A stretch of DNA of 24,013 bases. Source: DASQUP01 sp035641235. Lineage in GTDB: Bacteria > Actinomycetota > CADDZG01 > WHSQ01. Below the pieces are notes generated by a model that was not told the DNA's origin, made no database searches, and saw only the letters and a program-made list of their open reading frames with translations. Where the stretch lies: contig DASQUP010000284.1 in NCBI GenBank assembly GCA_035641235.1, positions 1 to 24,013 on the forward strand. The letters are read 5' to 3'. The translations under genes and the position numbers were made by a program. Below are positions 1 to 7,820 of this stretch, in pieces. Numbering within the stretch: the first letter of the stretch is position 1; the number at the start of each line of letters is the position of its first letter.

Positions 1-59
1 GACGGTCGACCTTCCTGATCGATGCCACGTGTCCGCTCCTCGCTCCGGTCCCAACCGTG

Positions 60-80
60 TGTTAGGAATCTGTTAGGAAT
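60..80. repeat. Tandem 11-bp direct repeat
   Basis: TGTTAGGAAT occurs at 60-69 and again at 71-80, a period of 11 bp, which is one helical turn. Such spacing is typical of OmpR/PhoB-class response-regulator sites. It lies in the gene-free stretch 1-142 and would serve a gene to the left of the window, if it is a site at all. Nothing else convincing is seen in 1-142 apart from the hairpin at 115-130. Confidence 0.3.
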
Positions 81-114
81 GACACTAGCGGCTCGAGGCC
101 ATCTCCGCAAGATT

Positions 115-130
115 CCTGGCTCTGACCAGG
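115..130 (-). terminator. Small hairpin downstream of tRNA-Glu
   Basis: CCTGG (115-119) and CCAGG (126-130) can pair around a 6-nt loop just downstream, in minus-strand sense, of the tRNA. There is no strong T-run, so this is at best a weak terminator or processing signal. Confidence 0.3.
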
Positions 131-142
131 GCATTTACCTCG

Positions 143-216
143 TGGCCCCAACGGGATTTGAACCCGTGCTACCGCCTTGAAAGGGCGGCGTCCTGACCAG
201 GCTAGACGATGGGGCC
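143..216 (-). tRNA. tRNA-Glu (anticodon UUC)
   Basis: The minus strand folds into a complete 74-nt cloverleaf. The acceptor stem GGCCCCA pairs with TGGGGCC and is followed by discriminator A. The D-stem is GTCT/GGAC. The anticodon stem is CCGCC/GGCGG with loop CTTTCAA, which places TTC at positions 34-36 and so reads GAA/GAG. The T-arm is ACGGG-TTCAAAT-CCCGT. The 3' CCA is not encoded and must be added after transcription. The gene stands alone; the next minus-strand gene upstream ends at 343. Confidence 0.95.
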
Positions 217-342
217 TGCGCTCCCGAGGGTACAACGGCGGCCGGAGGAGCCGGGTTTCCCAAGACCCCGAGAGGTTTGCGCGAATGAGCCGCTCGCCGC
301 GGCTCGATTGCACCAACCTCGAGCCGCTCCCGATGGCAGCGT

Positions 343-1830
343 CTAGTTCTCCGGCTCGATCGCTCCCGGATTCGCCGCCAGGGTCGCGATCGCATGCGCC
401 ACTCCGTCTGCCATGTCGTCGAGCACCTCTCTGTCGACGTTTTCGATCGTGTCGCACTCCTGGTGATAGCAGGCATCGTGGATCTCGCCGACCTCGCCGC
501 CGTACACCTGGGCCTCCGCTTTTGTCTTCACGTCGTCCGCGCCGGAGAACAGACCTCCCACCGGAATTCCAACTCGATCGAAGAACGCGTGGTCCGATCG
601 TCCTTCAAGCCCGATCACGTCGGACTCGAGCCCGGCGTCCCGGAAGTAATCCTCGAAAACGTCCTGGATGGCGGTCGACGCATCCACACTGCCCGCGCCG
701 GCGCGCCGGCCGTCGTAGACGAACCGCACATAGTTCGGCGAACCCAACATGTCGAAGTTCAGATACGAGGCGATCCGTTCCCGCTCACTAGGGTTCAACT
801 GAGTCACGTAGTGCGCCGAGCCGATCAGCCCGAATTCCTCCGCACCCCAAAAAGCGAATCGCACCCTGGTTGGCGGACCTAAGGCTGCGATCTCCTGCGC
901 CACCTCGAGGATCGCCGCCACTCCGGAGCCGTTGTCGTTGATGCCGGGCCCCGCCGGGACGGAGTCCAGATGTGCACCCACCATGATCACCTGATCGGAG
1001 TCGCCCGAAGACGTTTCTGCCAGAAGATTGTGAGTCGGGCGGTTCTCGACGGAAGCATCGACCGATAGAGAGAAGAGATCATCCGTTGAAGAGAGGTCGC
1101 GGCCCAAATGATTCGTGATTCCGAGAGCCGGAATCGCCACCCCGGAATCGGGTGTCAGCGTTCCGAGTAGGACATCATCGGATCCCGGCTCCTGCGCAAT
1201 CAGAACGGCCGACGCACCGGCCTCCTGAGCATTCAGGGCCTGATCCCTGAAGAAACAGCTGGCGCGCCGGACTAGCGCAATCGCGCCCTCGTGGAAACCT
1301 TCGAAATCGCTCGATTGACAACCGCTGGTCGACACTCGTGCAGAGGCATCGAAGTCGACGGGAGAAACCACCGCCGACGCGTCACCGGACCCCGAGTACA
1401 ACATGACCGCAAACTCCGATCCATCATCGAAGGCCTCCCCTTCCGACTCTCTGAAGACTGGGTCGGTGTGGTGTGTAAACACCGGCACATCGAACTCCTG
1501 AACCTGAACCTCGTAGCCGGCGTCCCGGAGCTGCGACTCGACGTATGCCGCCGACTCGTCGTAGCCGGCCGTTCCGGCGGAGCGGTTCCCTCCGTTCGCG
1601 TCGGCGATGCCCTGAAGCGCCTGGAGGTGCTCGACCATGCCCTCGAGCGATACGGCGCGCCGGAGCTCTGCGGAGAAATCACGGGCACCTCGAGCATCTC
1701 CGTCGCCCGGCGCCCGGCCCCTGCCCGAACCATCCGGGCCACGCCCACTGAGGGCCACCGCGCCGGCGATGGCGACAACGATCGCTGCGATAGCCACGAG
1801 GGCCATGCGGGAGGCTCGGGACACCGCCAC
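343..1830 (-). CDS. M28 family zinc aminopeptidase with PA domain, signal-anchored
   Basis: Predicted extracytoplasmic aminopeptidase of the Streptomyces griseus aminopeptidase (SGAP) type, with a co-catalytic two-zinc centre. In a 495-residue product from GTG 1830, the N-terminal hydrophobic segment (about residues 9-28, rich in Ala/Val/Ile) is a signal peptide or anchor. A protease-associated (PA) insert spans about 135-255 and the M28 catalytic domain follows. The zinc and catalytic residues seen are H287 (GAHLDS), D299 (INDNGSG), E331/E332 (WGAEEFG), D360 (NFDML) and H456 (CYHQECD), all as in the family. The start is uncertain. The open frame extends to TTG 1878, but GTG 1830 has a GGCGG element 5 nt upstream, and ATG 1806 would drop the basic residues before the hydrophobic segment. 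It is divergent from the GGDEF-EAL gene at 2057. Exact peptide specificity cannot be read from sequence. Confidence 0.9.
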   Translation of the reverse strand: MAVSRASRMALVAIAAIVVAIAGAVALSGRGPDGSGRGRAPGDGDARGARDFSAELRRAVSLEGMVEHLQALQGIADANGGNRSAGTAGYDESAAYVESQLRDAGYEVQVQEFDVPVFTHHTDPVFRESEGEAFDDGSEFAVMLYSGSGDASAVVSPVDFDASARVSTSGCQSSDFEGFHEGAIALVRRASCFFRDQALNAQEAGASAVLIAQEPGSDDVLLGTLTPDSGVAIPALGITNHLGRDLSSTDDLFSLSVDASVENRPTHNLLAETSSGDSDQVIMVGAHLDSVPAGPGINDNGSGVAAILEVAQEIAALGPPTRVRFAFWGAEEFGLIGSAHYVTQLNPSERERIASYLNFDMLGSPNYVRFVYDGRRAGAGSVDASTAIQDVFEDYFRDAGLESDVIGLEGRSDHAFFDRVGIPVGGLFSGADDVKTKAEAQVYGGEVGEIHDACYHQECDTIENVDREVLDDMADGVAHAIATLAANPGAIEPEN

Positions 1831-2018
1831 ATTGTCCGCCACCCAAAGCGCAAAGGAGCGCGAACAAAAAGGCCCCAAATCGAACTAAACGGCCCGCCGG
1901 CTGAAGCAGAGTGCCCATTCTGCCGATGAATACCGGACGGATTAGCGGATCGAGCAGGTCGGCAAGGGAACCGGACCAACTCGACCCATTTTTCCGGCTT
2001 ACCCCACGGCAAAACTGA

Positions 2019-2044
2019 CTGCGAGGACGGCGGCAACGCCGCAG
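2019..2044 (+). promoter_or_regulatory. GNRA-capped hairpin in the leader of the PAS-GGDEF-EAL gene
   Basis: CTGC (2019-2022) pairs with GCAG (2041-2044) and GGCG (2029-2032) pairs with CGCC (2037-2040), closing a GCAA tetraloop with a one-sided 6-nt bulge. It lies 12 nt before the GTG start. The GEMM-I c-di-GMP riboswitch core motifs are not present, so no riboswitch is claimed. Confidence 0.3.
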
Positions 2045-2056
2045 CAAGGACGGAAG

Positions 2057-4447
2057 GTGCTAGTACCCGGCAAGGGAATGCTCAAGCGACGCAGGGCGGG
2101 GCGCAGCGTGCGCTCTGTGTGGTTTGGGTTCATTATCCCCATCCTTCTGACCCTGCTTGCGGTCTTCGGAATCACGACCGTGAGCAGCAACGCGGACAAG
2201 CGTCGCCAGGGCCAGATCCTCCTGGCGCGCCTCGACGCCGCCGCCAACCGCCAGAACGTCCTCGTTTCCGAAGTTTCGGGGCTCGGGATCGTGGTTCTGA
2301 ACACCGCCAATCCCTCGTTCGAACGCAGCCTCCGCGACCTGCCGGTCCGTATTGAGCAGCACAACCGTCAGATCGAGGCGGATCTCCAACAACTCGAAGA
2401 GCTGTCGCCACCCGAGATGGTCGCTACCGTCGCCGCACATTCGGAGGCGTATCAGAAGATCCTCGAGCGCCAGGTTCTCCTACTCCTCGATCGGAGGTTC
2501 GACGAAGCGTGGAGCTTTGATCGACAGCGCGTCCAACCGACCTTCAGCAGGCTTCGCACAAACGTCCGGGAGCTCGATGTCGCGTACCACCAGCTCGCCG
2601 AGAGCGCGAACTCCGCCGCAAACTGGGGAACGGCTGCGATTCTCGCGGTGACTGTTCTGGTGCTTGGCTACCTCCAATTCGAGCGTGCGCGCCGCGAGAG
2701 GGACCTCATGGTTGCCGAGCGTCGGATCATCCAGGAGAGCGAAGAACGGTTCCGCTCCCTCGTGCAAAACTCCTCGGATGTGATCTCGATTACGGGCGAG
2801 GATCTCATCGCGCGCTACCACAGTCCGGCAATCGAATCGTTGCTCGGCATTCACCCGGATGCCGGGGTGGGCATGAACATCGAGGAACTCGTCCGCGATG
2901 AGGACATCGCGGCCTTCCAGGCCATGTGCGGGGAAGTCCTTGCAGAGCCGGGTGCGACCGGCTCGTTGGAAGGCCGCATGCGGCACTCCAATGGTTCGGC
3001 ACGCGACGTCGAGGTTTGGGCTACGAACTCCCTGGAAGTCTCAAATGTCGCCGGGCTTGTGTTCAACATCCGAGACATAACCGAACGCAAGGAGGCCGAG
3101 CGGGAGCGCGCTGCACTCGAACAGCAGCTCGCGTATCAGGCATTCCACGATCCGCTGACCGGACTCGCTAACAGAGTTTTGTTCAAGGACCGCATCGACC
3201 ATGCGCTCTCACGGTGCGCGCGCAACAAGGAAGAGATAGCGGTGCTCTTCTTGGACCTCGACAATTTCAAGTCGACCAACGACACTCTCGGACACGACGC
3301 GGGCGACTACATGCTCAGAGCTGCAGCAGAGCGCCTGCACTCATGCCTGCGGGACTCCGACACCATCGCACGCTTCGGTGGCGACGAGTTCGCGATCCTC
3401 CTCGAAGGCATCGACGACGAGAGGACGGTGTACGTCGTCGCGCAGCGTCTGGTCGAATCGATGAAACAGCCGTTCGACCTCGACAACCGCCAGATGCTGT
3501 CCTCCGCCAGTGTCGGTGTTGCGTTCAGCGGTCGGCGCGGCGAAGGGGCAGAGGAACTGCTCGCCAACGCAGACGTGGCGATGTACGCGGCGAAGTCTCA
3601 AGGCAAGAGCTGCATAGAGACGTACCGGCCCGACATGCGGCGATCTTTGATAAAGCGCATGGATCTCGAGACCGGTCTCCGCCGAGCCGTGCAGAACGGT
3701 GAGTTCGTTCTCCACTACCAGCCAATCGTGGACGTCGAAGATGGACACATCACCGGCCTCGAGGCGCTGGTGAGGTGGAACGATCCCGACCGCGGCATGA
3801 TCCCCCCTGGGGAGTTCATTCCGCTGGCCGAGGAGACGGGGCTCATCCTTCCGATGGGCAAGTGGGTCCTCGAGCAGGCGTGCGCTCAGGCCACCATGTG
3901 GCGCCGCCGGTACCACGATTTCGATCTCAAGATCTCGGTCAACATCTCGGCGCGCCAGTTCCAGCAGCCGACCTTCGTGTCGGAGGTCGACGAAATTCTC
4001 CGTCTGACGCAGCTTCCGCCGGGGAGCCTTGTCCTCGAGCTAACCGAGAGCATCCTCGTTCAGGACTCGTCGGTTGCGGTGCGGAAGATCAGCGACCTCA
4101 AGGAACTCGGTGTGCAGCTTGCGCTCGACGACTTCGGCACCGGCTACTCATCACTCAGTTACCTGCGTGCGTTCCCGATCGACGTTTTGAAGATCGACAA
4201 GTCGTTCATCGACGGCGTGGCCAAGGGTGTCGAAGAGTCGGCGCTGGCTCGGGCCATCGTGCAGATCGGGGACACGCTGTGCCTGCGGACCGTGGCCGAG
4301 GGCATCGAGAGCGAAGAGCAGGCACTCGAACTCCGGAGCCTCGGTTGCGGCGAGGGTCAGGGGTTCTTTTTCGCCCGCCCTCTGGATTCCGACGCGATCG
4401 AGTCCCTGCTCGCCGACGAGGTAACCACGGTCGCCCAGAGCGCCTGA
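2057..4447 (+). CDS. Membrane PAS-GGDEF-EAL cyclic-di-GMP synthase/phosphodiesterase
   Basis: A 796-residue bifunctional c-di-GMP protein. TM1 lies at about residues 22-44, followed by an extracytoplasmic helical sensor, TM2 at about 190-207, a PAS domain at about 228-345, GGDEF at about 360-520 and EAL at about 535-785. GGDEF 441-445 is intact and preceded by an RDSD inhibitory I-site. The EAL motif (569-571) is intact, as are the downstream Asn (SVNIS), Glu (LELTES), Asp-Asp (DDFGTGYSS), Lys (KIDKSFI), AEGIE and QG signatures. Both activities are therefore possible in sequence terms. GTG 2057 follows an AAGGA/GGAAG stretch; ATG 2078 is an alternative start. A small hairpin after the stop (4453-4468) separates it from the ABC-F gene. 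The stimulus sensed is unknown. Confidence 0.93.
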   Translation: MLVPGKGMLKRRRAGRSVRSVWFGFIIPILLTLLAVFGITTVSSNADKRRQGQILLARLDAAANRQNVLVSEVSGLGIVVLNTANPSFERSLRDLPVRIEQHNRQIEADLQQLEELSPPEMVATVAAHSEAYQKILERQVLLLLDRRFDEAWSFDRQRVQPTFSRLRTNVRELDVAYHQLAESANSAANWGTAAILAVTVLVLGYLQFERARRERDLMVAERRIIQESEERFRSLVQNSSDVISITGEDLIARYHSPAIESLLGIHPDAGVGMNIEELVRDEDIAAFQAMCGEVLAEPGATGSLEGRMRHSNGSARDVEVWATNSLEVSNVAGLVFNIRDITERKEAERERAALEQQLAYQAFHDPLTGLANRVLFKDRIDHALSRCARNKEEIAVLFLDLDNFKSTNDTLGHDAGDYMLRAAAERLHSCLRDSDTIARFGGDEFAILLEGIDDERTVYVVAQRLVESMKQPFDLDNRQMLSSASVGVAFSGRRGEGAEELLANADVAMYAAKSQGKSCIETYRPDMRRSLIKRMDLETGLRRAVQNGEFVLHYQPIVDVEDGHITGLEALVRWNDPDRGMIPPGEFIPLAEETGLILPMGKWVLEQACAQATMWRRRYHDFDLKISVNISARQFQQPTFVSEVDEILRLTQLPPGSLVLELTESILVQDSSVAVRKISDLKELGVQLALDDFGTGYSSLSYLRAFPIDVLKIDKSFIDGVAKGVEESALARAIVQIGDTLCLRTVAEGIESEEQALELRSLGCGEGQGFFFARPLDSDAIESLLADEVTTVAQSA

Positions 4448-4452
4448 GATTC

Positions 4453-4468
4453 TGTCGCCGTTGCGACA
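4453..4468 (+). terminator. Short hairpin after GGDEF-EAL gene
   Basis: TGTCGC-CGTT-GCGACA is a 6-bp stem with a 4-nt loop, 5 nt after the stop codon. There is no T-run, so it is a weak terminator or 3'-end stabiliser. Confidence 0.35.
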
Positions 4469-4501
4469 ACACGCCCGGGTCGCGGCTGCCACTATGACGG
4501 C

Positions 4502-6091
4502 ATGCTCCAGGTAGAAGGCCTCACGTTCGAGGTTGCAGGCCGCGCCGTCGTTGAGGATGCCTCTTTCTCGCTCCGTCCGGGCGACAAGGTCGGCCTGGTC
4601 GGTCGCAATGGAGCGGGCAAGACCAGTCTCCTGAAGGTCCTGGTGGGGGAAGAGCCGCCCGATGCCGGTCGAGTTCTGAGGACGGGCGCCGTCGGCTATC
4701 TGTCGCAGGACCCGCGGGCCGACGGGTCCGATGCCGGGACTCCGGCGGTAACACGCATCATCTCGGGTCGCGGGCTCGATGAGGACGTGGTACGCCTCGA
4801 GAAGCTGCGCGCCCAGCTCGAGGAGAACCCGTCGGGTCGCAACATCGCCCGTTTCTCGCGGGCCGAAGAGCTATACCGCGCTACCGGCGGTTATTCAGCG
4901 GAGTCCGCGGCGCGCCGCATCGCGGCGGGACTGGGCCTCGAGCAGAGCCGCCTTGACCTTGCGGTCGCAGCGCTGTCCGGCGGCGAGCGCCGGCGCGTCG
5001 AGCTCGCGCGCATTTTGTTTTCGGGAAGTGATCTGTTGCTGCTCGACGAGCCCACGAACCACCTCGATACCGACGCCAAGACTTGGCTGATGAAGTTCCT
5101 TCGCTCCTACAAGGGAGCGCTGCTCGTGGTCAGTCACGACCTCTGGCTTCTCGACAAGGCGATCACGCGCGTCATGCACCTCGACGACGACGATCTCGTC
5201 GAGTACAAGGGCACCTATACCGAGTACCGCACGGCGCGCCGGGTCGACGAGGAGCGGCGCGCCCGTCTGGCAGCGCGCCAGCAGTCCGAGATCCACCGCT
5301 TGAAGAAGCTCGCCGACACGATGCGCGGTCAGACGGTCAGGCGCGCCCGAGCCGCAAAAAGCATCGACACGCGCCTCGAACGACTGCGCGCAACGGCGGA
5401 GGATGCTCCTCAGCGCCGTCGGTCACTGCGAGTTCGGTTTCCGGATCCTCCCCGTTCGGGTGAGATTGCGGTCAAAGGGACCGCTCTCACGAAGGGCTAC
5501 GGCGGCGATCCGGTGTTCGAGGGGATCGACTTCGAGGTCGGCCGGGGGGAACGACTTTTCGTCATGGGCCTGAACGGAGCCGGAAAGACGAGCCTGCTCA
5601 AGATCATCGCCGGCGTGTCCGAGGCGGATTCCGGCGAGGTCGTATTCGGGGCGCACGTTTCGCATGGCTATTACGCCCAGGAGCACGAGGGCATCGAATC
5701 CGGTGCCACCGTCCTCGATCACATGCGCGCCCACGGGACGGCCTCCGATCAGCAGCTGCGCGGGCTCCTTGGGATGTTCGGGCTCACCGGCGAGATGGCG
5801 TTCCAGGACGCCGGCACTCTGTCCGGCGGCGAGAAGACCAAACTGGCTTTGGCCCAGCTTGTCGCCGGCCGCCACAACTTGCTTCTGCTCGACGAGCCCA
5901 CCAACAACCTCGATCCGCCATCCCTCGTCTCGATCGCCGCGGCGCTGGCGTCGTGGCCGGGAACGATGCTGATCGTCAGCCACGACCGCGCCTTTATCGA
6001 GGAGCTGGGTCCGGACCGGGTCCTGTTCATGCCCGACGGCGATGTCGACTACTGGGGAGACGAGCTCCTCGACCTCGTGTCCATGTCCTGA
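4502..6091 (+). CDS. ABC-F family ATPase (translation factor / ribosome-protection type), copy 1
   Basis: A 529-residue soluble protein with two ABC nucleotide-binding domains and no membrane segments, which is the ABC-F layout. NBD1 has Walker A GRNGAGKT (34-41), signature LSGGE (158-162) and LDEPTNHLD (181-189). A charged Arg/Lys-rich linker at about 235-310 corresponds to the P-site tRNA interaction motif region. NBD2 has Walker A GLNGAGKT (356-363), LSGGE (440-444) and LDEPTNNLD (463-471), and both domains end in SHD H-loops. Family members act on the ribosome in translation control or antibiotic resistance; which applies here cannot be told. ATG 4502 has no clear Shine-Dalgarno sequence. 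A second ABC-F gene follows 54 bp downstream on the same strand. Confidence 0.93.
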   Translation: MLQVEGLTFEVAGRAVVEDASFSLRPGDKVGLVGRNGAGKTSLLKVLVGEEPPDAGRVLRTGAVGYLSQDPRADGSDAGTPAVTRIISGRGLDEDVVRLEKLRAQLEENPSGRNIARFSRAEELYRATGGYSAESAARRIAAGLGLEQSRLDLAVAALSGGERRRVELARILFSGSDLLLLDEPTNHLDTDAKTWLMKFLRSYKGALLVVSHDLWLLDKAITRVMHLDDDDLVEYKGTYTEYRTARRVDEERRARLAARQQSEIHRLKKLADTMRGQTVRRARAAKSIDTRLERLRATAEDAPQRRRSLRVRFPDPPRSGEIAVKGTALTKGYGGDPVFEGIDFEVGRGERLFVMGLNGAGKTSLLKIIAGVSEADSGEVVFGAHVSHGYYAQEHEGIESGATVLDHMRAHGTASDQQLRGLLGMFGLTGEMAFQDAGTLSGGEKTKLALAQLVAGRHNLLLLDEPTNNLDPPSLVSIAAALASWPGTMLIVSHDRAFIEELGPDRVLFMPDGDVDYWGDELLDLVSMS

Positions 6092-6093
6092 GT

Positions 6094-6124
6094 TGTCGGG
6101 CGGGCGACAGTTCCGGCGCGCCGG
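6094..6124 (+). promoter_or_regulatory. Hairpin and CCGGCGCGCCGG palindrome between the two ABC-F genes
   Basis: TGTCG (6094-6098) and CGACA (6105-6109) form a small hairpin directly after the first ABC-F stop. It is followed by the 12-bp perfect palindrome CCGGCGCGCCGG (6113-6124), which contains one of the dispersed GGCGCGCC octamers. Confidence 0.3.
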
Positions 6125-6145
6125 GCGTGATGGAGTAGCCGGGCC

Positions 6146-7726
6146 GTGGCAATCGTCGAGGTCTCCGACCTCTCCTACAAGCTTCCGGGTGGACGCCTGC
6201 TGTTCGAGGGCGTCTCGTTGCGCGTCCCCGATTCCGGGCACGCCGCCCTGGTCGGAGCCAACGGCACAGGCAAGACCACGCTCTTGAGACTCATTGCCGG
6301 AGAGGACACCTCTCGCAGCGGGCACATCCGTGTCGACGGCACCGTCCTCGCAATGCGCCAGTTCGTGGGCATGCCCGGCAAGGACGTGACGATCCGGGAC
6401 TTCCTTCTCGGCTATGCCCCGACGGAGGTGCGCCGCGCCGCCGAGGAACTGCGCGGCTCCGAGCTCGCAGTGCAGACCGGCGGCGACCGCCAGCACCAGA
6501 ACCGCTATGCGCACGCGCTCTCGGCATGGGGTGAGGTCGGCGGCTACGAGGCCGAGGTGCTGTGGGACATGTGTGTCGGTGCCGCGCTCGGTCTGTCGTT
6601 GTGGGATGTGGCCGACCGACCCGTCAATACGCTGTCCGGAGGCGAGCAGAAGCGGCTTGCGCTCGAGGCACTGTTTCGCTCGAACGCCGACATCCTCCTG
6701 CTCGACGAGCCGGACAACTTCCTTGACCTCGACGGCAAGCGATGGCTCGAGGAGTCGATGAACAACTCACGCAAGACCATCCTCTACGTAAGCCACGACC
6801 GAGCACTCCTTGCCAACACCTCGGACCGTGTCGTCACACTCGAGGCGCACGGCGCATGGACGCATTCCGAGTCGTTCGCCACCTACCAGGAGGCGCGCGA
6901 AAAACATCTCGAGAAGATCGCCGAGGAGAGGTACCGATACAAACAGGAACACCAGCGCCTGACAGACATGATGAAGGAGTTCAAACGGCGCGCCGCTACG
7001 AGCGACAAGTTCGCTTCTCGCGCCAAGGCCGCCGAGACCCGCTTGAAGCGTTTCGAAACCAAGACCGTCGAGCCGGAAAGGCCCGCCGAGCAGAACATCC
7101 GGATGAAATTACTCGGAGGACGAACGGGAAAGCTCGTCCTAAAGCTCACCGATCTGGCGATTCCCGGGCTCGTCGAGCCGTTCTCGACGGAGGTCTATTT
7201 CGGCGAACGCATCGGAGTTGTCGGCCCAAATGGTTCCGGGAAGAGTCACTTCCTGAAGCTCCTCGCCGGCGAGCAGATCCGGCACACCGGTGAAGTCCGT
7301 CTCGGTGCGCGCGTTGAGCCGAGCCTGTTCTCCCAGCTTCACGATCGTCCCGATCTTGCGGGACTATCCATCGTCGAGATCATGCAGAAGCGCGGCTTCG
7401 AGTTCGGTCGCGCCATCTCGGCCCTTAAACGCTACGAACTGCACCGCGACGCCGACATTCCTTTCTCGCTTCTCTCTGGTGGTCAGCAGGCTCGCTTCCA
7501 GCTGCTGTTGATGGAAGCCGAAAGCCCTACGTTGCTGCTGCTCGACGAGCCAACCGACAACCTGGACGTCGAGTCGGCCGACGCGCTCGAGCAGGGCCTG
7601 CTCAACTACGAGGGCACGGTCGTCGCGGTGACCCACGACCGCTGGTTCATGCTGCTGCTCGACCGCTTCCTCGTGTTTAACGAGGACGGGACTGTGGTGG
7701 ACGCGATTGAATCTCCCTACGCCTGA
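6146..7726 (+). CDS. ABC-F family ATPase, divergent copy 2
   Basis: A 526-residue duplicated-ABC protein without membrane segments. NBD1 has Walker A GANGTGKT (37-44), LSGGE (163-167) and an atypical Walker B extension LDEPDNFLD (186-194), where Asn-His of the usual TNHLD is replaced. A highly charged linker spans about 250-320. NBD2 has Walker A GPNGSGKS (360-367), LSGGQ (443-447), LDEPTDNLD (466-474) and a THDRWF H-loop (from 496). GTG 6146 is chosen because upstream ATGs run into stops; GGAG lies 10 nt upstream. It is clearly paralogous to, but well diverged from, the preceding ABC-F protein, so the two probably have different ribosomal tasks. Role in translation or resistance is inferred from family only. 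Confidence 0.9.
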   Translation: MAIVEVSDLSYKLPGGRLLFEGVSLRVPDSGHAALVGANGTGKTTLLRLIAGEDTSRSGHIRVDGTVLAMRQFVGMPGKDVTIRDFLLGYAPTEVRRAAEELRGSELAVQTGGDRQHQNRYAHALSAWGEVGGYEAEVLWDMCVGAALGLSLWDVADRPVNTLSGGEQKRLALEALFRSNADILLLDEPDNFLDLDGKRWLEESMNNSRKTILYVSHDRALLANTSDRVVTLEAHGAWTHSESFATYQEAREKHLEKIAEERYRYKQEHQRLTDMMKEFKRRAATSDKFASRAKAAETRLKRFETKTVEPERPAEQNIRMKLLGGRTGKLVLKLTDLAIPGLVEPFSTEVYFGERIGVVGPNGSGKSHFLKLLAGEQIRHTGEVRLGARVEPSLFSQLHDRPDLAGLSIVEIMQKRGFEFGRAISALKRYELHRDADIPFSLLSGGQQARFQLLLMEAESPTLLLLDEPTDNLDVESADALEQGLLNYEGTVVAVTHDRWFMLLLDRFLVFNEDGTVVDAIESPYA

Positions 7727-7729
7727 TTT

Positions 7730-7782
7730 CCGAACCGTCTGCTCTGAGTCCCGCATACCGTGACTCACGGCAGACGGTTCGG
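7730..7782 (+). terminator. Long imperfect hairpin after ABC-F operon
   Basis: CCGAACCGTCTGC (7730-7742) is perfectly complementary to the segment at 7770-7782. Inside it a second stem, TGAGTC/GACTCA (7745-7750 and 7762-7767), closes an 11-nt loop. It starts 3 nt after the ABC-F stop codon. No T-run follows, so termination or a 3'-end barrier is likely but not proven. Confidence 0.6.
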
Positions 7783-7820
7783 CGTTTGGGGCGGCTGATC
7801 GAGGGAACCAAGCTGGGAGC

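Noticed and set aside
177..882. Plus-strand frames opposite the tRNA and the M28 gene
   Set aside because: They are antisense shadows of the high-GC M28 gene with no recognisable protein family, and one overlaps the tRNA.
1981..2056. c-di-GMP (GEMM-I) riboswitch upstream of the first GGDEF-EAL gene
   Set aside because: There is a GGCAAA stretch and GGACG nearby, but the conserved core (GGCAAACC, then GACGCAAAGC after a GAAA-capped stem) and the tetraloop receptor cannot be placed.
2119..4497. Alternative-frame and antisense frames within the first GGDEF-EAL gene
   Set aside because: Low-complexity Arg/Pro-rich products typical of shadow frames in high-GC genes.
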